The translations under genes were made by a program, and so were the position numbers. Of a DNA stretch of 64,000 nt, positions 1 to 12,101 are shown piece after piece. The first letter of the stretch is position 1. Each line of letters opens with the position of its first letter. Origin of the DNA: Austropuccinia psidii (lineage: Eukaryota > Basidiomycota > Pucciniomycetes > Pucciniales > Sphaerophragmiaceae); NCBI GenBank assembly GCA_023105745.1, contig JALGQZ010000007.1:3889592-3953591 (forward strand), read 5' to 3'. The notes below the pieces were generated by a model. It was not told the DNA's origin, searched no databases, and saw nothing but the letters and a program-made list of their open reading frames with translations.

Positions 1-393
1 GAGATAGACTTCAAATACCTTATGGTAATCACCAAGGGTTGGAATCCTACCAGGCAGCACAGACTCCTGGAGGCAAGGGCACAGAGGATAAGGGAGAATC
101 AAGCCACTATCCTAGCTATAGAAGAACAGTTGACCCAGACAGGGCCTACTCAGATTCCTTCAGGTTCACAAGGAGCAGGCCAAATCAGCTCTCCAGTGGC
201 TTCACACCATTCAGAAACCAGCAGATCAGGGGCCAAGAGTCACCATTCTTCACAATTCCAGGAAGTTTCCAGGAGAAGACAAGGAAACAAGGGCAAGAAC
301 AAAACCTCCTTCAACCAGAGGAGGAAAGAGTCAGACCCCATGATCCAGAAGCTGTTGGATTTGGTAAAGGAAGTACACAAAAACCAGAAGTAG
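1..393 (+). CDS. Last exon of overprinted +1-frame ORF in gag of element A (partial)
   Basis: This frame, +1 relative to Gag, is open from the window edge to a TAG at 391-393. It contains GWNP near codon 14, a basic Q/R/K-rich middle and the ending [20 protein letters not shown] and C elements have the same +1 frame at the same place with GWNP or GWTP and a similar short helical tail ([17 protein letters not shown] in B2). Conservation of this frame between families suggests a real protein, probably the last exon of a spliced ORF. The upstream exons lie outside the window. Function unknown. Confidence 0.5.
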   Translation, partial: EIDFKYLMVITKGWNPTRQHRLLEARAQRIRENQATILAIEEQLTQTGPTQIPSGSQGAGQISSPVASHHSETSRSGAKSHHSSQFQEVSRRRQGNKGKNKTSFNQRRKESDPMIQKLLDLVKEVHKNQK

Positions 394-3300
394 TTGTAAA
401 CCACTCTAGAATCAGTAGTCCTAGTAATAGAAACATTACCCCCACTCAGACCGAAAATAACATTGTCACATCTGAGAGTAACATCAACAGTAATACACTG
501 TGGTTACAAGTGTCCCAATATGCTGAAAAATCTGCAAAGCAATTTGCAGAAATTAAATCCAGCCAAGAGAGGATGAGACAAACTCAAGCCTCCTTGGAAC
601 AAATAGTTAAGAATCTTCAAGAAGGATATGCTCAACTGAGCAAAGCCTCCGAAGAATCCAACAAAAGACTGAACCAAGTCTTTGAAGAACAACACCACAG
701 CACAAGGGACAGGGAGTGTCTGGATCAGGACATTAACAAATTGTTTAATGCCTATCATAGCTTAAAGCCCCAACCACAAGGCCAAGCTATGGAGAATCCA
801 TATCAACCAGATGACATGATGTTGAATGAGGCAAGATCTCCATCACAATACCAGGATGGAGATGGCATGTCTTATTCAGAGAAGGAAGCCTTGAAACAGC
901 TTCCTGAGGCCTCAAACTGGCCCAAATTCTCTGGATCAGGAGAATATGATCATATGGAACTCATAGATTATATTGATGGACTCTTCATTGATGTACCCAG
1001 CATACAAGATTACTGGATTACTGCTAGACTGAATACTGCATTTAAAGGTCATGCAAGTATATGGTACACCCAAATGAAAGAAATCCATGGCAAAAGAAAC
1101 TGGCCATGGTGGAAGAGTCAAATAATCCAAAAGTACAGTAATGGAACTTGGATATGGCAAAAAACCATGTCATTTGAAAATGACAAATACTCTGTGGACA
1201 AAGATCCATATGAGTGGTGTCTCAGACAGTCTAAAAGACTTGAAGCCATTGATCCTCAGATGAACATCCAGATGACAAATCACAAACTTCTGACACAACT
1301 GCCAGGAGAATTAAAGCATGCAGTGAAATGCAGATGCAACCAAAATTGCACTCTAGATGACATAGCCAATACCTTACAAGACATAAGGAAAAGGACAAAT
1401 ATAGGGAATTTCACCCCATATAAGAGCAGTGGTTTCAAAGAGAAACAACCTTTCAGGGTGGAGTTTAAAGACAAACCCAGAGAAAGAGTGGCAGAAGTGG
1501 AAAGGAAAAAGAATTCTTGTCACAATTGTGGTTCAACAGACCACTATGCCAACAACTGTCCAAAAGCAAAGAAAAAAGTCTATGCTATAGAAAAAGTCCC
1601 TGAAGAAGAACCTCCAACAGAGGATTCTGAATCAGACTCTATGGGAGATGCCATCAGAGAACCATCTGATGATGATCAAGACCCAAGAGAGGAATTTCTA
1701 GTGGAATACCAAGAGGAAACCCCATTGGAAATCCATGATATACAGTTGGAAGCAGGCATGCCACAGGACACTGCCAACAAGAACTTGTGCAAACACACAC
1801 AAGATGCACAAACATTCCTGGTTACACCAACCAAAGGAATGGCTTATATACATGGAACAGCTACAAAAATGACTGTATGTATCGACAATGCTCAGCACCC
1901 ACTGATCATTGACAGTGGAGCACATTGCTCCATAGTGGCCACAAATTATCTGGATAACCACTTCCCAAACTGGGAAAAACAGCTCTTGCCCACTAAGGCA
2001 AAGAACTTTAAAAGTGCATCAGGGAAGATGACTTCCATTGGGACAATTATCAAAGAGATAATTATACCCCACAGGAAGGGTAATATCAGACTCAACCCAG
2101 AGTTTGTAGTGCTTGAAGATGCCCACATCCAAGGGATTTTACTGGGAACAGATTACCAGAGGATGTATGGCATATATATTTACAACAGTAAAAACAGGCA
2201 CATCACCATTGGTACCAACAAGGAAAAGAAATTTTCACTTGATATATACCACATATCTTCACAAGATCCACTAGAAGAACTCTTGAAGGAATTCAAGGAG
2301 GGACAGTTTAGCACTACCCTCACCAGTAAACAAAAACTAAGTTTACTGAAGATGCTGAGGAAGAACAGACCAGCATTTGCCATTGGTGAAGAGCCACTAG
2401 GCAAGATTAAAGGCCATGATATAGAACTATATCTGGATGTGGAAAGACCTTATCCACCCATGCTGAGGAGACCTCCTTATCCAGCAAGTCTGGAAACCAG
2501 GAAAGAAATTGAAAAACACATCAATGAACTCCTGGACATGGATGTCATCAGGAAGATTGGACATAATGAAATAGTGGAAATCACCACTCCTGTCCTGATC
2601 ACCTGGCATGATGGCAAGTCTAGATTGTGTGGAGACTTCAGAGCCCTGAATAACTACACAAAAGCAGACAGGTACCCTATACCAAGGATACCTCATGCCT
2701 TGGATAAGCTGGCAAAAGCCAAATACATAACCAAGATGGATTGTATGAAAGGCTTCCACCAAAATGGAGTTAAACCAAACTCTATGAAGTTGCTCAGAAT
2801 AATATGCCATATGGGCATATATGAGTACACCAGGATGCCATTTGGCATCAAGAATGCACCAGCCCACTTCCAAAGGATGATGGACACCATATTTCAAGAA
2901 GAAATAATGGAAGGCTGGATGGTAGTATATATTGATGATATCATTATATACTCAGAGACATGGGAAGACCATGTACAATACATAGACAGAGTTCTAAGTA
3001 AATGTACACCCATCAATCTGAAAATTTCACTTAAAAAGTGTAATTTTGGCCAACAAGAGCTACTAGCTCTAGGACACAAAGTCTCAGGCCTTAGTCTGGC
3101 AATTGACCAGAACAAAGTAGCAGCAGTACTGCAAAAGCCAGTACCAAAGAACATCAAAGAGATGCAATCTTTCCTTGGATTTTCTAGCTACTATAGAAAC
3201 CACATCAAAAACTTTGCCCACATAACTAGTAGTTTATACAAGTTATGCTCAAAGGATGTAGTTTTTGAAAAAACCAAGGAAAGGAGGGATGCATATGAGA

Positions 3301-5513
3301 GGATCAAATATGAACTCACCAATGCACCTGTGCTCATCTTGCCTGACTTTGAACTACCATTCAAGTTATATATAGATGCAGCATGCAGTCAAGGCTTGGG
3401 AGCAGCCCTTCACCAAAGACAAATTGTGGATGGTGAACCAAGAGAAGGTGTAATATGTTACATCTCCAGGCAGCTGAAAGATTCAGAAGCCAGGTATGGG
3501 GCCACCCAGACAGAATGTCTATGTCTAGTCTGGGCTCTAGAAAAACTCCATTATTATTTGGAGGGTGCAGTCTTTGAAGTCTACACAGACTGCACAGCCT
3601 TGAAGTCTTTACTAAACATGAAGACTACTAATAGACACATGCTGAGATGGCAAATAGCCATCCAGGAGTATAGAGGGAACATGACCATCATATACAAGGA
3701 AGGTAAAAGCCATACCAATGCAGATGGCCTTAGCAGATGGCCACTGGACAATGTCAAAAGCAATCCAGCTTATGACCCTGAAGTTGCTGCAAAAATTCCT
3801 ATCCATTTTATGGAAATAAATAGGAAGAATAACTTAAAATTCTCTGAATGGGCACCAAGGAGTGGTACCCTTGACAGTGGAAACACTGATTCAGAAGGGA
3901 CAGAAACCCCCATACTGGGAATAAGTTCCTCAGAACTGCACAATGAATTTTTCAATGCAGTACTGAAATCTTATGCTAAACACAAACAGTGTAGCATACT
4001 ACTCCAACTCCTTCAACAAAAATACAGGAGCCCAGAACTGGAAACCCAGCTGGAGGAACCCTGGTTGAGGGCCTATAAGGACAATAAATTCTTCCTTATA
4101 GATGGCCTGATTTATCACAGAGAAAAGCACACCAGTGCACTCACAGTGATAGACAGAGACCACATCTCTTTAATCCTGCAGGAATGCCATGACTGCCCCT
4201 ATATGGGACACATGAGTGAGGACAGGACTAAAGAGAGGGTAGCAAGCACAGCTTGGTGGCCCAAGTGGGTGCAAGAGTTGAGTGAATACATCAACACTTG
4301 TGAAAGATGCCAAAAGGCAAATAGAAAACATGGGAAGAAATATGGGTTGCTTCAACATATAGAAAAACCCAAACACCCATGGGAAACCATCAACATGGAC
4401 TGGGTCACAGGACTTGTCCCAGGAGGCAAAGAAAACTACAATGCCTGCTTAATCATAGTTGATAGGTTCAGCAAGAGCATGAGATGTCTACCATGCCATA
4501 AAGAGGACACAGCCATGGACACTGCTCTGTTATTTTGGAATAACATCATATCCACCTGTGGAGTCCCTAATATCATAATCAGTGACAGGGACCCAAAATT
4601 CACATCTGAATTTTGGACCAATTTATATGACATGCTTGGCACCAAGCTTGCTTTTTCCACAGCTTACCATCCACAAACAGATGGCCTAGCTGAGAGGATG
4701 ATCCAAACAATGGAGGACATCCTCAAGAGGTTCTGTGCCTATGGCATGGAATACAAGGACCATGAGGGATACACCCATGATTGGGTCACCCTCTTACCAG
4801 CAGTCCAACTGGCTTATAATACAAGCCAGCACTCTACCACAGGAAAAACACCTGCACTGGTAGAGAAAGGGTGGAATCCCCTGTTACCTGTGGATCACTT
4901 GAAGAAAAATCTTCTGACCATCCACCCCACAGCCAAAGACTTCCATGATATGTGCAAGAAAGCCTGTGATACTGCTGCCAAATGCATAGCTGAGGCCAAA
5001 GAGTATAACAAGAAAAGGTGGGACAAATCACATATGGAACCTGACTTCAAGGAAGGGGACCAGGTGTTAGTGTCTACACTGAACTTTAGCAATCTCAAAG
5101 GACCCAAGAAGATGAGAGACTCATTTGTAGGGCCCTTCACTATCATTAAGTTGATAGGGAAGAATGCAGTAGAGGTCAAGCTCACTGAGGAGTTTTCTAG
5201 GAAACACCCAGTCTTTCCAGTGAGCCTGGTCAAACCATACTTCCAAACAGAGGAGGATAAATTCCCCTCCAGGAAGAAAAACATCACTCCACCAGAAATA
5301 GTGGAAGTAGAAGACTCTCCTGGACCTGTGAGTAAAATCATCAGGGCCAGAAAAATCAGACTTAATGGGAAGGATCAGAGACAATATCTAGTCAGATTCA
5401 AAAACCAGACAGCTGACAAAGACAAATGGTTGGCAAAGGATGCCATACCAGATGGGAACCTTCATCTAAGGAGATTCAGAGCCTCTAGGAGGACTGAACA
5501 GTCTCATCAATGA
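3..5513 (+). CDS. Gag-Pol polyprotein of Ty3/Gypsy chromovirus element A (5' end outside window)
   Basis: One uninterrupted frame runs from the window edge to a TGA at 5511; the first in-frame ATG is at 39, but the frame is open upstream, so the true start is lost. Residue numbers are from that ATG. A coiled-coil-like Gag region comes first, then capsid, then a CCHC knuckle near residue 493 (C-X2-C-X4-H-X4-C). The protease has DSGA near 625 and the reverse transcriptase YIDD near 963. RNase H has YIDAA, and the integrase has a zinc-binding HHCC region, ISDRDPKF near 1514 and [11 protein letters not shown]. The C-terminal 60 residues look like a chromodomain (QYLVRFKNQ, then a W). Such proteins form particles, copy RNA to DNA and integrate it. 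There is no stop or frameshift, so this may be a functional copy. The family is clear; the exact lineage is not. Confidence 0.95.
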   Translation, partial: DRLQIPYGNHQGLESYQAAQTPGGKGTEDKGESSHYPSYRRTVDPDRAYSDSFRFTRSRPNQLSSGFTPFRNQQIRGQESPFFTIPGSFQEKTRKQGQEQNLLQPEEERVRPHDPEAVGFGKGSTQKPEVVVNHSRISSPSNRNITPTQTENNIVTSESNINSNTLWLQVSQYAEKSAKQFAEIKSSQERMRQTQASLEQIVKNLQEGYAQLSKASEESNKRLNQVFEEQHHSTRDRECLDQDINKLFNAYHSLKPQPQGQAMENPYQPDDMMLNEARSPSQYQDGDGMSYSEKEALKQLPEASNWPKFSGSGEYDHMELIDYIDGLFIDVPSIQDYWITARLNTAFKGHASIWYTQMKEIHGKRNWPWWKSQIIQKYSNGTWIWQKTMSFENDKYSVDKDPYEWCLRQSKRLEAIDPQMNIQMTNHKLLTQLPGELKHAVKCRCNQNCTLDDIANTLQDIRKRTNIGNFTPYKSSGFKEKQPFRVEFKDKPRERVAEVERKKNSCHNCGSTDHYANNCPKAKKKVYAIEKVPEEEPPTEDSESDSMGDAIREPSDDDQDPREEFLVEYQEETPLEIHDIQLEAGMPQDTANKNLCKHTQDAQTFLVTPTKGMAYIHGTATKMTVCIDNAQHPLIIDSGAHCSIVATNYLDNHFPNWEKQLLPTKAKNFKSASGKMTSIGTIIKEIIIPHRKGNIRLNPEFVVLEDAHIQGILLGTDYQRMYGIYIYNSKNRHITIGTNKEKKFSLDIYHISSQDPLEELLKEFKEGQFSTTLTSKQKLSLLKMLRKNRPAFAIGEEPLGKIKGHDIELYLDVERPYPPMLRRPPYPASLETRKEIEKHINELLDMDVIRKIGHNEIVEITTPVLITWHDGKSRLCGDFRALNNYTKADRYPIPRIPHALDKLAKAKYITKMDCMKGFHQNGVKPNSMKLLRIICHMGIYEYTRMPFGIKNAPAHFQRMMDTIFQEEIMEGWMVVYIDDIIIYSETWEDHVQYIDRVLSKCTPINLKISLKKCNFGQQELLALGHKVSGLSLAIDQNKVAAVLQKPVPKNIKEMQSFLGFSSYYRNHIKNFAHITSSLYKLCSKDVVFEKTKERRDAYERIKYELTNAPVLILPDFELPFKLYIDAACSQGLGAALHQRQIVDGEPREGVICYISRQLKDSEARYGATQTECLCLVWALEKLHYYLEGAVFEVYTDCTALKSLLNMKTTNRHMLRWQIAIQEYRGNMTIIYKEGKSHTNADGLSRWPLDNVKSNPAYDPEVAAKIPIHFMEINRKNNLKFSEWAPRSGTLDSGNTDSEGTETPILGISSSELHNEFFNAVLKSYAKHKQCSILLQLLQQKYRSPELETQLEEPWLRAYKDNKFFLIDGLIYHREKHTSALTVIDRDHISLILQECHDCPYMGHMSEDRTKERVASTAWWPKWVQELSEYINTCERCQKANRKHGKKYGLLQHIEKPKHPWETINMDWVTGLVPGGKENYNACLIIVDRFSKSMRCLPCHKEDTAMDTALLFWNNIISTCGVPNIIISDRDPKFTSEFWTNLYDMLGTKLAFSTAYHPQTDGLAERMIQTMEDILKRFCAYGMEYKDHEGYTHDWVTLLPAVQLAYNTSQHSTTGKTPALVEKGWNPLLPVDHLKKNLLTIHPTAKDFHDMCKKACDTAAKCIAEAKEYNKKRWDKSHMEPDFKEGDQVLVSTLNFSNLKGPKKMRDSFVGPFTIIKLIGKNAVEVKLTEEFSRKHPVFPVSLVKPYFQTEEDKFPSRKKNITPPEIVEVEDSPGPVSKIIRARKIRLNGKDQRQYLVRFKNQTADKDKWLAKDAIPDGNLHLRRFRASRRTEQSHQ

Positions 5514-5523
5514 TGAGCCTTTT

Positions 5524-5537
5524 TTAGAGGGAGGGTA
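5524..5537 (+). promoter_or_regulatory. Polypurine tract of element A
   Basis: A purine-rich run (AGAGGGAGGG) lies 10 nt after the gag-pol stop and directly before TGTCAGCC, the LTR start. This is where plus-strand DNA synthesis is primed in LTR retrotransposons. The same arrangement appears in reverse at 32968-32990 in a decayed relative. Confidence 0.8.
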
Positions 5538-6790
5538 TGTCAGCCTGTGACTCAAAACCAGAGCACAAGCATGACAGCCAAAATACCATAAACCAATGGT
5601 ATAGCCATGATACCACCAAAAAATGGAACTGAGCCAAATTAGCTCAAAAGGTATCAAAAGAAAGAGGAAACTCGCCTCTTTCTGAAAATATAAGTCCCAT
5701 CACCATAGGACAAGAAATAACCAAGTTATTCCTGCTCAAAGTTATTGCTGAGCATAAACCTTAATTTTCACCTCTCATCTAAAATCTAGAAGGAGAGGCT
5801 TAACCCCATCAAATGGGTATTAAAAATGAAGCTCTAAGCCAGGGCTATCTAGTGGTGCTAGCCAAACTGAGCTAGCACCAGTATTACTTGAGTTATGGTC
5901 AAATTCAGACCAAATAAGGGTGAACAAAACATTCACCTCTCATCTAACTTTTACAGTTTTAGTGTGAGATACTTAAGGTGGGGTCTTTTTGGAAAGAGAA
6001 CAATCAGGGCTATCTGATGGTGCCATCCATTTCCTCATAGCTCAACTACAACAGAAGTTATTGGCCAAACAAGCATAATACAGCTTTTGCCCAGACCACG
6101 CCAATGTACAAAAATACTTGTACATGGGATACCTTTGTCATATTTAATGATAACCATGTCAAGTTGGGTACCATTGTGTAGAGCTCATACAGAGCTATTC
6201 AATGAACCAATTCTGAGCTTGATATCTCAAAAGCTGACAGAGTTATGACCATTTTAAGGTAAAAATCCCACCTGCTGTCATATACAGCCTTACCATGGGA
6301 TAATATCCCATAACCATGAATATGAGGTGTCAAATAGACGAAGAAGTATGTTTTTACTTCAATACCTCATATGTCAGTCAATACTGGGGTCCCACACAGC
6401 TTCTGTACAGCATTCTACGCGTCATACACATCAGAATCAGGCTGTGAGGTCCCCAGATGAAAATTTTCACCCTGTATTGGTGAAAACCGCCCAGATGTGG
6501 TTTCAAAACCACATCTGAGCCCAATACAGGGTATACAGGCTGTTTGCAAACCACAAGTCTGTCCTAGAGAGTGAAAAATCTTCACTTCCTCTACGTGGAA
6601 AGGTCTAGCAGCCTTTCCACCTCAATTTCAGGATAAAAGGAGGGCTTTTCACAGCCAAAAATCACTTCCTCATCCTACTCTTGAATAACCTACGTAGTAA
6701 ACTGTCAAAAACAGTTTTACTCTTGGTTAATAATCAGGTATAATTATAAGTTTTAATTATTGTAGTCTTTTATTATTGTAACCCAACAGA
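5538..6790 (+). repeat. 3' LTR of element A (right end uncertain)
   Basis: The LTR starts with TGTCAGCCTG directly after the polypurine tract. Its 5' part matches, in reverse, a degenerate copy ending at 32967. The other LTR of A is outside the window, so the right end cannot be set by comparison. A CCCAACA at about 6781-6787 is one possible end, but the unit could stop earlier or run towards 6995. It contains a strong hairpin (6469-6532). The short ORF at 6327-6518 is not supported as a gene. Confidence 0.6.
6469..6532 (+). repeat. Long two-part inverted repeat (hairpin) in LTR A
   Basis: The outer arms ACCCTGTATTGG (6469-6480) and CCAATACAGGGT (6521-6532) pair perfectly over 12 bp. Inside them CAGATGTGGTTT (6492-6503) pairs over 12 bp with AAACCACATCTG (6506-6517), with only CA between. 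In RNA this would be a stable stem with one internal bulge. It may mark an R/U5 or polyadenylation structure. Confidence 0.75.
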
Positions 6791-7229
6791 TAAAGCTGCA
6801 CCCAGGGCTTTCAACAGCGCTCACCACCACTATAACCACTATAGTAAAGCCCTTTAAATTTATTTTTAATCATCTCAAAACCTTCTTAAAGCATTTTTTA
6901 CTGTGTCACAAACATAGTTTGAGTTGTAAATAGCCTACATTACCACTCTTTCATAGTTTCATCCTCACAAGTTTTGAGACTAAACGTGAGGGGGGATGTC
7001 AGAGAATTGGCCAAAAAGAGCCATAATTAACCATCTCCATCTTTAGCTCAAATATGCCTAAGTATCCAAAGATAATCCAAAAAAGAAGACTTGCCATGGA
7101 TTCACCACTAATAGTAAATTCATGGAAGTCACTAGCATAGATGAAATCACACCTTACTCCCCTCTTAGCAAATGAAATCAGCTTTCTCCCTCTTCTTTTT
7201 CTTACAATTAGATTCTCCATCTTATTCTT
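6791..7229. other. Non-coding stretch; possible edge of an older LTR at about 6996
   Basis: No gene is visible. At 6983-6996 a G-rich purine run (GTGAGGGGGG) is followed by TGTCAGAGAATTGG, which looks like another polypurine-tract/LTR junction, possibly Copia-like. The sequence after it is cut at 7229 by B1 and would continue at 29918. No partner LTR was found, so this is tentative. Positions 7225-7229 (TTCTT) are the left target duplication of B1. Confidence 0.35.
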
Positions 7230-7827
7230 TGTGAACCTTTGAGACATAACCAAATACCCAAAAAGGTCACAAGAAGTATTTAAAATAATTATACATTAAA
7301 AATAATTACCTTAAAACTACAAAAATGCCATAAATAGGCATAAAACTTGGTTTAACTTAAAACCAATGAATAAACATGTGAAATAAATCATACCATTGGA
7401 TTCCCCATGGTAAAATACATATATACCATTTTTATGGCATATCTGTAAAGTCAATATCTAATGAGTTATAGGTAATAATACCGTATAAAAATCATAAATC
7501 CTTAATTATTTCAAATAACAATGAAACAACATGTAAAATAAATGGTACCATTGGATTTTCCATAAAGTTCCACACACAAAGCAATCAAGAAGCTAATATC
7601 CAAAGTCAATACTTAAGGAGTTAAGCTGAATATATGCACTTTCTTGGTCAACACATATATTCAAAGATTTTAGCTAATATCTTTTGAAATAGGAATGATA
7701 GAGTAATGAACCAAAAATAAAGTCATCACGTAATTACGGGAGAAATACAGAAACAAACTTTATCTTACAAGTTATAAACAAGGTTAAAACCTTTAAGGAA
7801 TTATTGATTAAAATCAATAGAGCTGTT

Positions 7828-7851
7828 GACCACTTTGTTGTGAAAGTGGTC
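7828..7851 (+). repeat. Conserved hairpin in B-family LTR
   Basis: GACCACTTT pairs with AAAGTGGTC around a 6-nt loop, giving a 9-bp stem. The same hairpin recurs in the 3' LTR of B1 (about 17515-17540) and in reverse in the B2 LTRs and the split solo LTR. It is upstream of the TATA-like box, so it would be in U3. Confidence 0.7.
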
Positions 7852-8456
7852 CAAACTTAAAAAGAAGTAGACAGTTGAATTCTACTAGTTCATTCGTGAA
7901 GAATTACGTATTTTGTATTATAATATTCAAGGTATAGCCCCTTGAAATCATGGTTTGAAGTTTAAAATATTAAATTTCGACAGAAAAGATGAGTTACAAG
8001 AAAAATCATCAAAAATGAGTTTTGATGATGTAATAGGATGCTCTTGGCAGAATAATAAGGTTATGCCAAGCTATTAGAATTCACTCTCTGAATTGCTGTA
8101 GCGCGTAAAAGTTAAACATTATTAAGGATCAAATTTTGAGCTTAATTTGATCATTTATGATCACTCACTGTAACCTTAAATTAAGCTTAACAGTCATATG
8201 GGTGATATAATTGATGGATAATGTTAGTTTATGATTAAAACTAATAAAATACACGAATTTTGGGGTTTTTGCCAAGCCTTGACATCACCAAATTTATAGT
8301 TATAGTGATAACTCTAAATAATGGCGTAATAATGAGATAATATGGTTTGATCATGATGTAATCATCACCAAACCTTAAACTAATGATCAATTCCAGGGGA
8401 TATAGTCAGTGCACGTCTACTAGAAGCCTGTTGAACTCTAGGAGGAAGGAATTTAA

Positions 8457-8464
8457 TATAAATA
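8457..8464 (+). promoter_or_regulatory. TATA-like box of B-family LTR
   Basis: TATAAATA is followed by GAGCTC and a pyrimidine-rich stretch ending in CCCCCTCAG, a typical promoter layout. The box and its surroundings are conserved in every B-family LTR in the window (for example 45947-45954 on the minus strand). Transcription probably starts 25-40 nt downstream. Confidence 0.6.
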
Positions 8465-9195
8465 GAGCTCTCTTTACTCTATTTCCCCCTCAGATGCTGA
8501 CAAAACATTAAATCATTAAATAAAAAGGTAATTTCTTTATTCTTTATATATGAAACTTTAATATTACTAAAGACCAAAGATAATCTTATAATAATCTTTA
8601 TCTTTGACATTATTATTGAAATTATTTATTTGTTTTGTTTAAATTTCTCTTAAAAACCTCAATTCCACATAAAACCAAGAAAATTTGTAATTTCTCTTAA
8701 GTTTTATTGTAACTACAATTTAAATAAGTTTTATTTACCTTTCTAGGCGTAAAATAATTCAAAATTATTATATTAAGCATTAAAAGTAGGTTATTTCGTT
8801 TATTATAATAATTTTTCTCTATTATTACTTTTAATAATTCTATGATTGATATAAATAGTATTTATATTAATTTATAAATTTAATATTGGTAATATGATTC
8901 TTATTCATTGTTTTTTATTAATAAAAAACAATTTTTTATGCCTTTATTATTTGTTGGTAACAATAATAAAGTGCTTTTAAATATATTAATTATCTTATCT
9001 TAATATAATTATTTTATAATATAAATTATATTACTATATTTATTTAATAATATAATTATTTTATGCCATAATTATAATAATTCTTTACTATTAGAATTAT
9101 TTTTTATCTTATTCATTTCATTTGTAAGGACATTCATAGTACAATAAGCAAAATATTAGTAATTTTTACTTAATTTTTCATAGTCAAACCTTACA

Positions 9196-9706
9196 TTTGG
9201 GGGCCTGCCCATGATATTTACTCTAAAAGACCTTTAGAAAGATTCTAATTGGGTTTATCCAATAATAAATTATAGTTATAATTATAAAATTATATAATAA
9301 TTTTATATTTATTGATTTTAAATTCTATTGAGGCATTTGGAAAGCAATTGTACTGTCTTAAACGTGATTTTTTACATCCTGAGACTTGCAAGAACTTTCT
9401 TTGAGTGACTCTAGTAATTACAAAAGATATTTTATAAATTGAAAATAATTTTATATTATAAATTAATTTTATAAAAGAATCATATTCATTTTTTTATTTT
9501 AGTCTTTAAAAAAATAAAAAATAAAAACCAATAAAAAGAAAAGTTATTTTTTATTCATTTGAATTTCATTTCTTTATTTATTTTTCTTTTTTAAGATATA
9601 AAAGCAATTTTTACATGAAAAATTGCCATATGTTACCAAAAATAACACTGTTTATATAAAAGACTTATATTTATTTGTCTTTTTTAGTGTTTGAAGACAC
9701 TCCGAC
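9196..9706 (+). other. Leader of B1 with primer-binding site and conserved motif
   Basis: Three nt after the LTR, TGGGGGCCTG (from 9198) is the likely tRNA primer-binding site; the same sequence follows the LTRs of B2, C and C2. Around 9353-9413 lies a motif shared with those elements (a TTTTTCACATC-like core, then AGACTTG, then TTTCTTTGAGT and CTAG). It ends in a T-rich tract and TTTTTTAG at about 9680-9687, which matches the proposed acceptor before exon 2 of the overprinted ORF in B2. Confidence 0.6.
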
Positions 9707-11886
9707 TGTGAGCCTGTGAGGTATGTATAACATACCCATAAGGCCACAAATGATTTTATAAACAGCTAATTTTGTCTTAAACAGACTTTTTAGTTGAAAT
9801 TAAAATAAAAAATAACAAAAAATAAGTATAACTTTATTTTGGATAAACAAAGTTCTAAATATTATGTCATTTTTGGATTCTACACCAAAAATAACCTAGG
9901 GTACATCCATAAGGTGTTATACCCAAAAACACTTATTTCTTGTGTTATTAGAAGATTTAAGAATCTCACAGTACTAATGTAACTTTTTTAACATTTTTTT
10001 AAAATTGTTAAATTTAAGCTTAAATAAGCTTAAATTTAAAGTTGCATAAGGTTAATGCAAACTTACCAAGATTATAGTTAAAATTGAGGTGCGGTGTATA
10101 TTTACTGAATTGGCTAAGGATCTACCATACAGAATGTAAATCCTACGTGAGCTCAATTTAAAAGGGTTTAAAGCCATGGTATGGCTTTAAATAAATAAAA
10201 GGGCAAAATCCGCGCAAAAAGGTGGGACAAAGGAAAAAGACCAAATAGAGCTGGGGTACCCAACTTTTTGGATTTGCAATGATTCAATTAAGGTTGTCCA
10301 CCTGTATTGGAGGATTTTCAACCTTATTTAAACTTTAAAATTAGACTTTGATCCAACCTTAAGGTTTAAACTGGTTTTATCCCAATTTGGACAGGAATTT
10401 CAAGCTGCCAAAGGGTAAATCCCAATATGCAGGCTTGAAATCAAGGTTTTAAGAACTGTCAAAGCTTAATAAAGCCTAAAAACCTTAAATAAGCTTAAAA
10501 CTTTAAAGTTTCAAGCATCAAAACCTTATCAAAAGCTAAGGTTTGGTGTGTATTGTTATTTTACGTGGAAAAATAGCAATAACTTCAAAAATTCATTAAA
10601 AATCCAAATCTTAATGGATTTGCTTGAAAATTTCACACAGCTTAGAATTTAATATTATTTATATATATATTAAATTTTAAGTATCTTTTATAAATAAATT
10701 TCGTGGGTAATTAGCCTGGAAATTTACTCTTTTAATTAAGCTCAAAGAAAATTATAATTTCTTTAAAAATTAATTAAAAATTGAGTTTAAGAGATTTCTT
10801 GTTGAAACTCTATTTTTAAGTTTTTCATGTGATGAACTTTAATATAAATAAGTTTATTTATATTAAAAAACTTAAAATAATTAGTTTAAATGAGGATTAA
10901 AGTTTCATGGAGTTAAGAATAACACTGGTAACTTTAAACTGGAATTAAAAACGAGTTGCCTTAAGTTAAGAACTTTGTTTTTAAGTATGGTTTTTAAGTT
11001 TTGACCTGAGCACGCCCTCTATATTCATCATGAATCATGAGAGCTGCTCTGAAGACATAAAAAGAGTCTTTTCATCACTGTTTTTGTCCATCATTCATTA
11101 TAAATCCAATCATATTAGACATTTAAACAGGTAAAGTTTTATTATTTATAAAATCTTATTATTAAAGTAATTCTTAAGTTATTTCATTCTTTATTAATTG
11201 TAAATGAAAGAATTGAAGTCATAGAATTTAGATTATTGTTGTAATCATCAATAATAGATTTTATATTTTAAAATTTTCATCTTAAATATCTTTTAAAATC
11301 CACAAATTCCTCTTAAAAACTCTTTAATCTTAAATTTTATCATAAAAAGTTGTTTTATCCCTAAAATTATTGATTTTGGACGTGTTTTCAACTTATAATC
11401 ATTATTTAATAGAATAACTGTTGTTGTTTAACTTGTTGTATTAAATAAGTATTATAAGTAAGTTTTCTCTAAAGTTCTATATTTTTTACCTAGTATTAGT
11501 TTTTTTATATAGAATTTTATTCTATAAGAATTATTTCTGCACAGTGTGTGTTATAATTCTTCTATAAATAATATTTATATTATTTATAAGTGGTTAATAT
11601 TCATATTTCCACGTGTAATTGTCTCATCAAGAGCTTTACAATTCTTATTGTCATAACTGTCAGTGACTATAACAATAATAGAATGATTATAATTTATTAT
11701 AATTTTTTTTTATTATTATATTTTTATAATAATAATTGAATTTATTTTTTTTATATAATTATTTTTAATAATTATATTTAAATTTGTGGTTATACTATTT
11801 TATTATATTATATATTTCTATTGAGGACAGTCATAGTACTCTTGATTTTGTTACTATTATCAAGAGCTTCATAGACAAACCTTACA
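9707..11886 (+). mobile_element. Solo LTR of family C inside the B1 leader
   Basis: The unit begins TGTGAGCCTGTGAGG and ends ACCTTACA, about 2.18 kb. It aligns in reverse with both LTRs of the C element (18574-20766 and 27393-29584). Flanks are CCGAC (9702-9706) and CCAAC (11887-11891), a 5-bp target duplication with one later change. No internal sequence is present, so recombination between two LTRs left a solo copy. It splits the exon-2 region of the B1 overprinted ORF. Confidence 0.85.
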
Positions 11887-12101
11887 CCAACAGATGACAA
11901 CCAAACCACTGTTGAAAGATTGGTGGAAGAAACTTTTCAAAGTTCTCCAACACCAAGAATCACTAATAAAAAGAAAGCCAAGAAATTGTCCTTTCCAGGA
12001 CCCACTATTCAGGACTCAGAAGGAGAGTACCTCATCTATAAATTTCCATAAGAAGAATTCCTGTTCTGAAATCCTCTTATTTCTTATTTTTTTCTTAAAA
12101 T
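11887..12101 (+). pseudogene. Remnant of upstream exon and intron of overprinted ORF in B1
   Basis: Positions about 11892-12026 match exon 2 proposed for B2 (44542-44691 minus), including the [14 protein letters not shown] ending. The donor, GTGAGC in B2, reads GAGAGT here, so splicing is lost. The following 75 nt are AT-rich and match the B2 intron. Gag starts at 12102, 11 nt before the matching acceptor at 12112. Confidence 0.5.

Larger units (their letters stand above)
7230..9195 (+). repeat. 5' LTR of element B1
   Basis: The repeat begins TGTGAACC and ends CCTTACA, about 1.97 kb. It aligns throughout with the 3' LTR pieces of B1 and, in reverse, with the B2 LTRs. It contains a TATA-like promoter (8457-8464) and a short perfect hairpin (7828-7851). 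The length is large for a fungal Gypsy LTR. Confidence 0.9.

Noticed and set aside
22..393. Programmed +1 frameshift joining the second frame to Gag
   Set aside because: Both frames are open side by side over the overlap and Gag has its own start in B and C, so a frameshift is not needed; splicing to an upstream conserved exon explains the data better. It is not excluded.
2427..2897. 156-codon minus-strand ORF inside gag-pol of A
   Set aside because: It is the antisense of conserved reverse transcriptase sequence, with no motif of its own.
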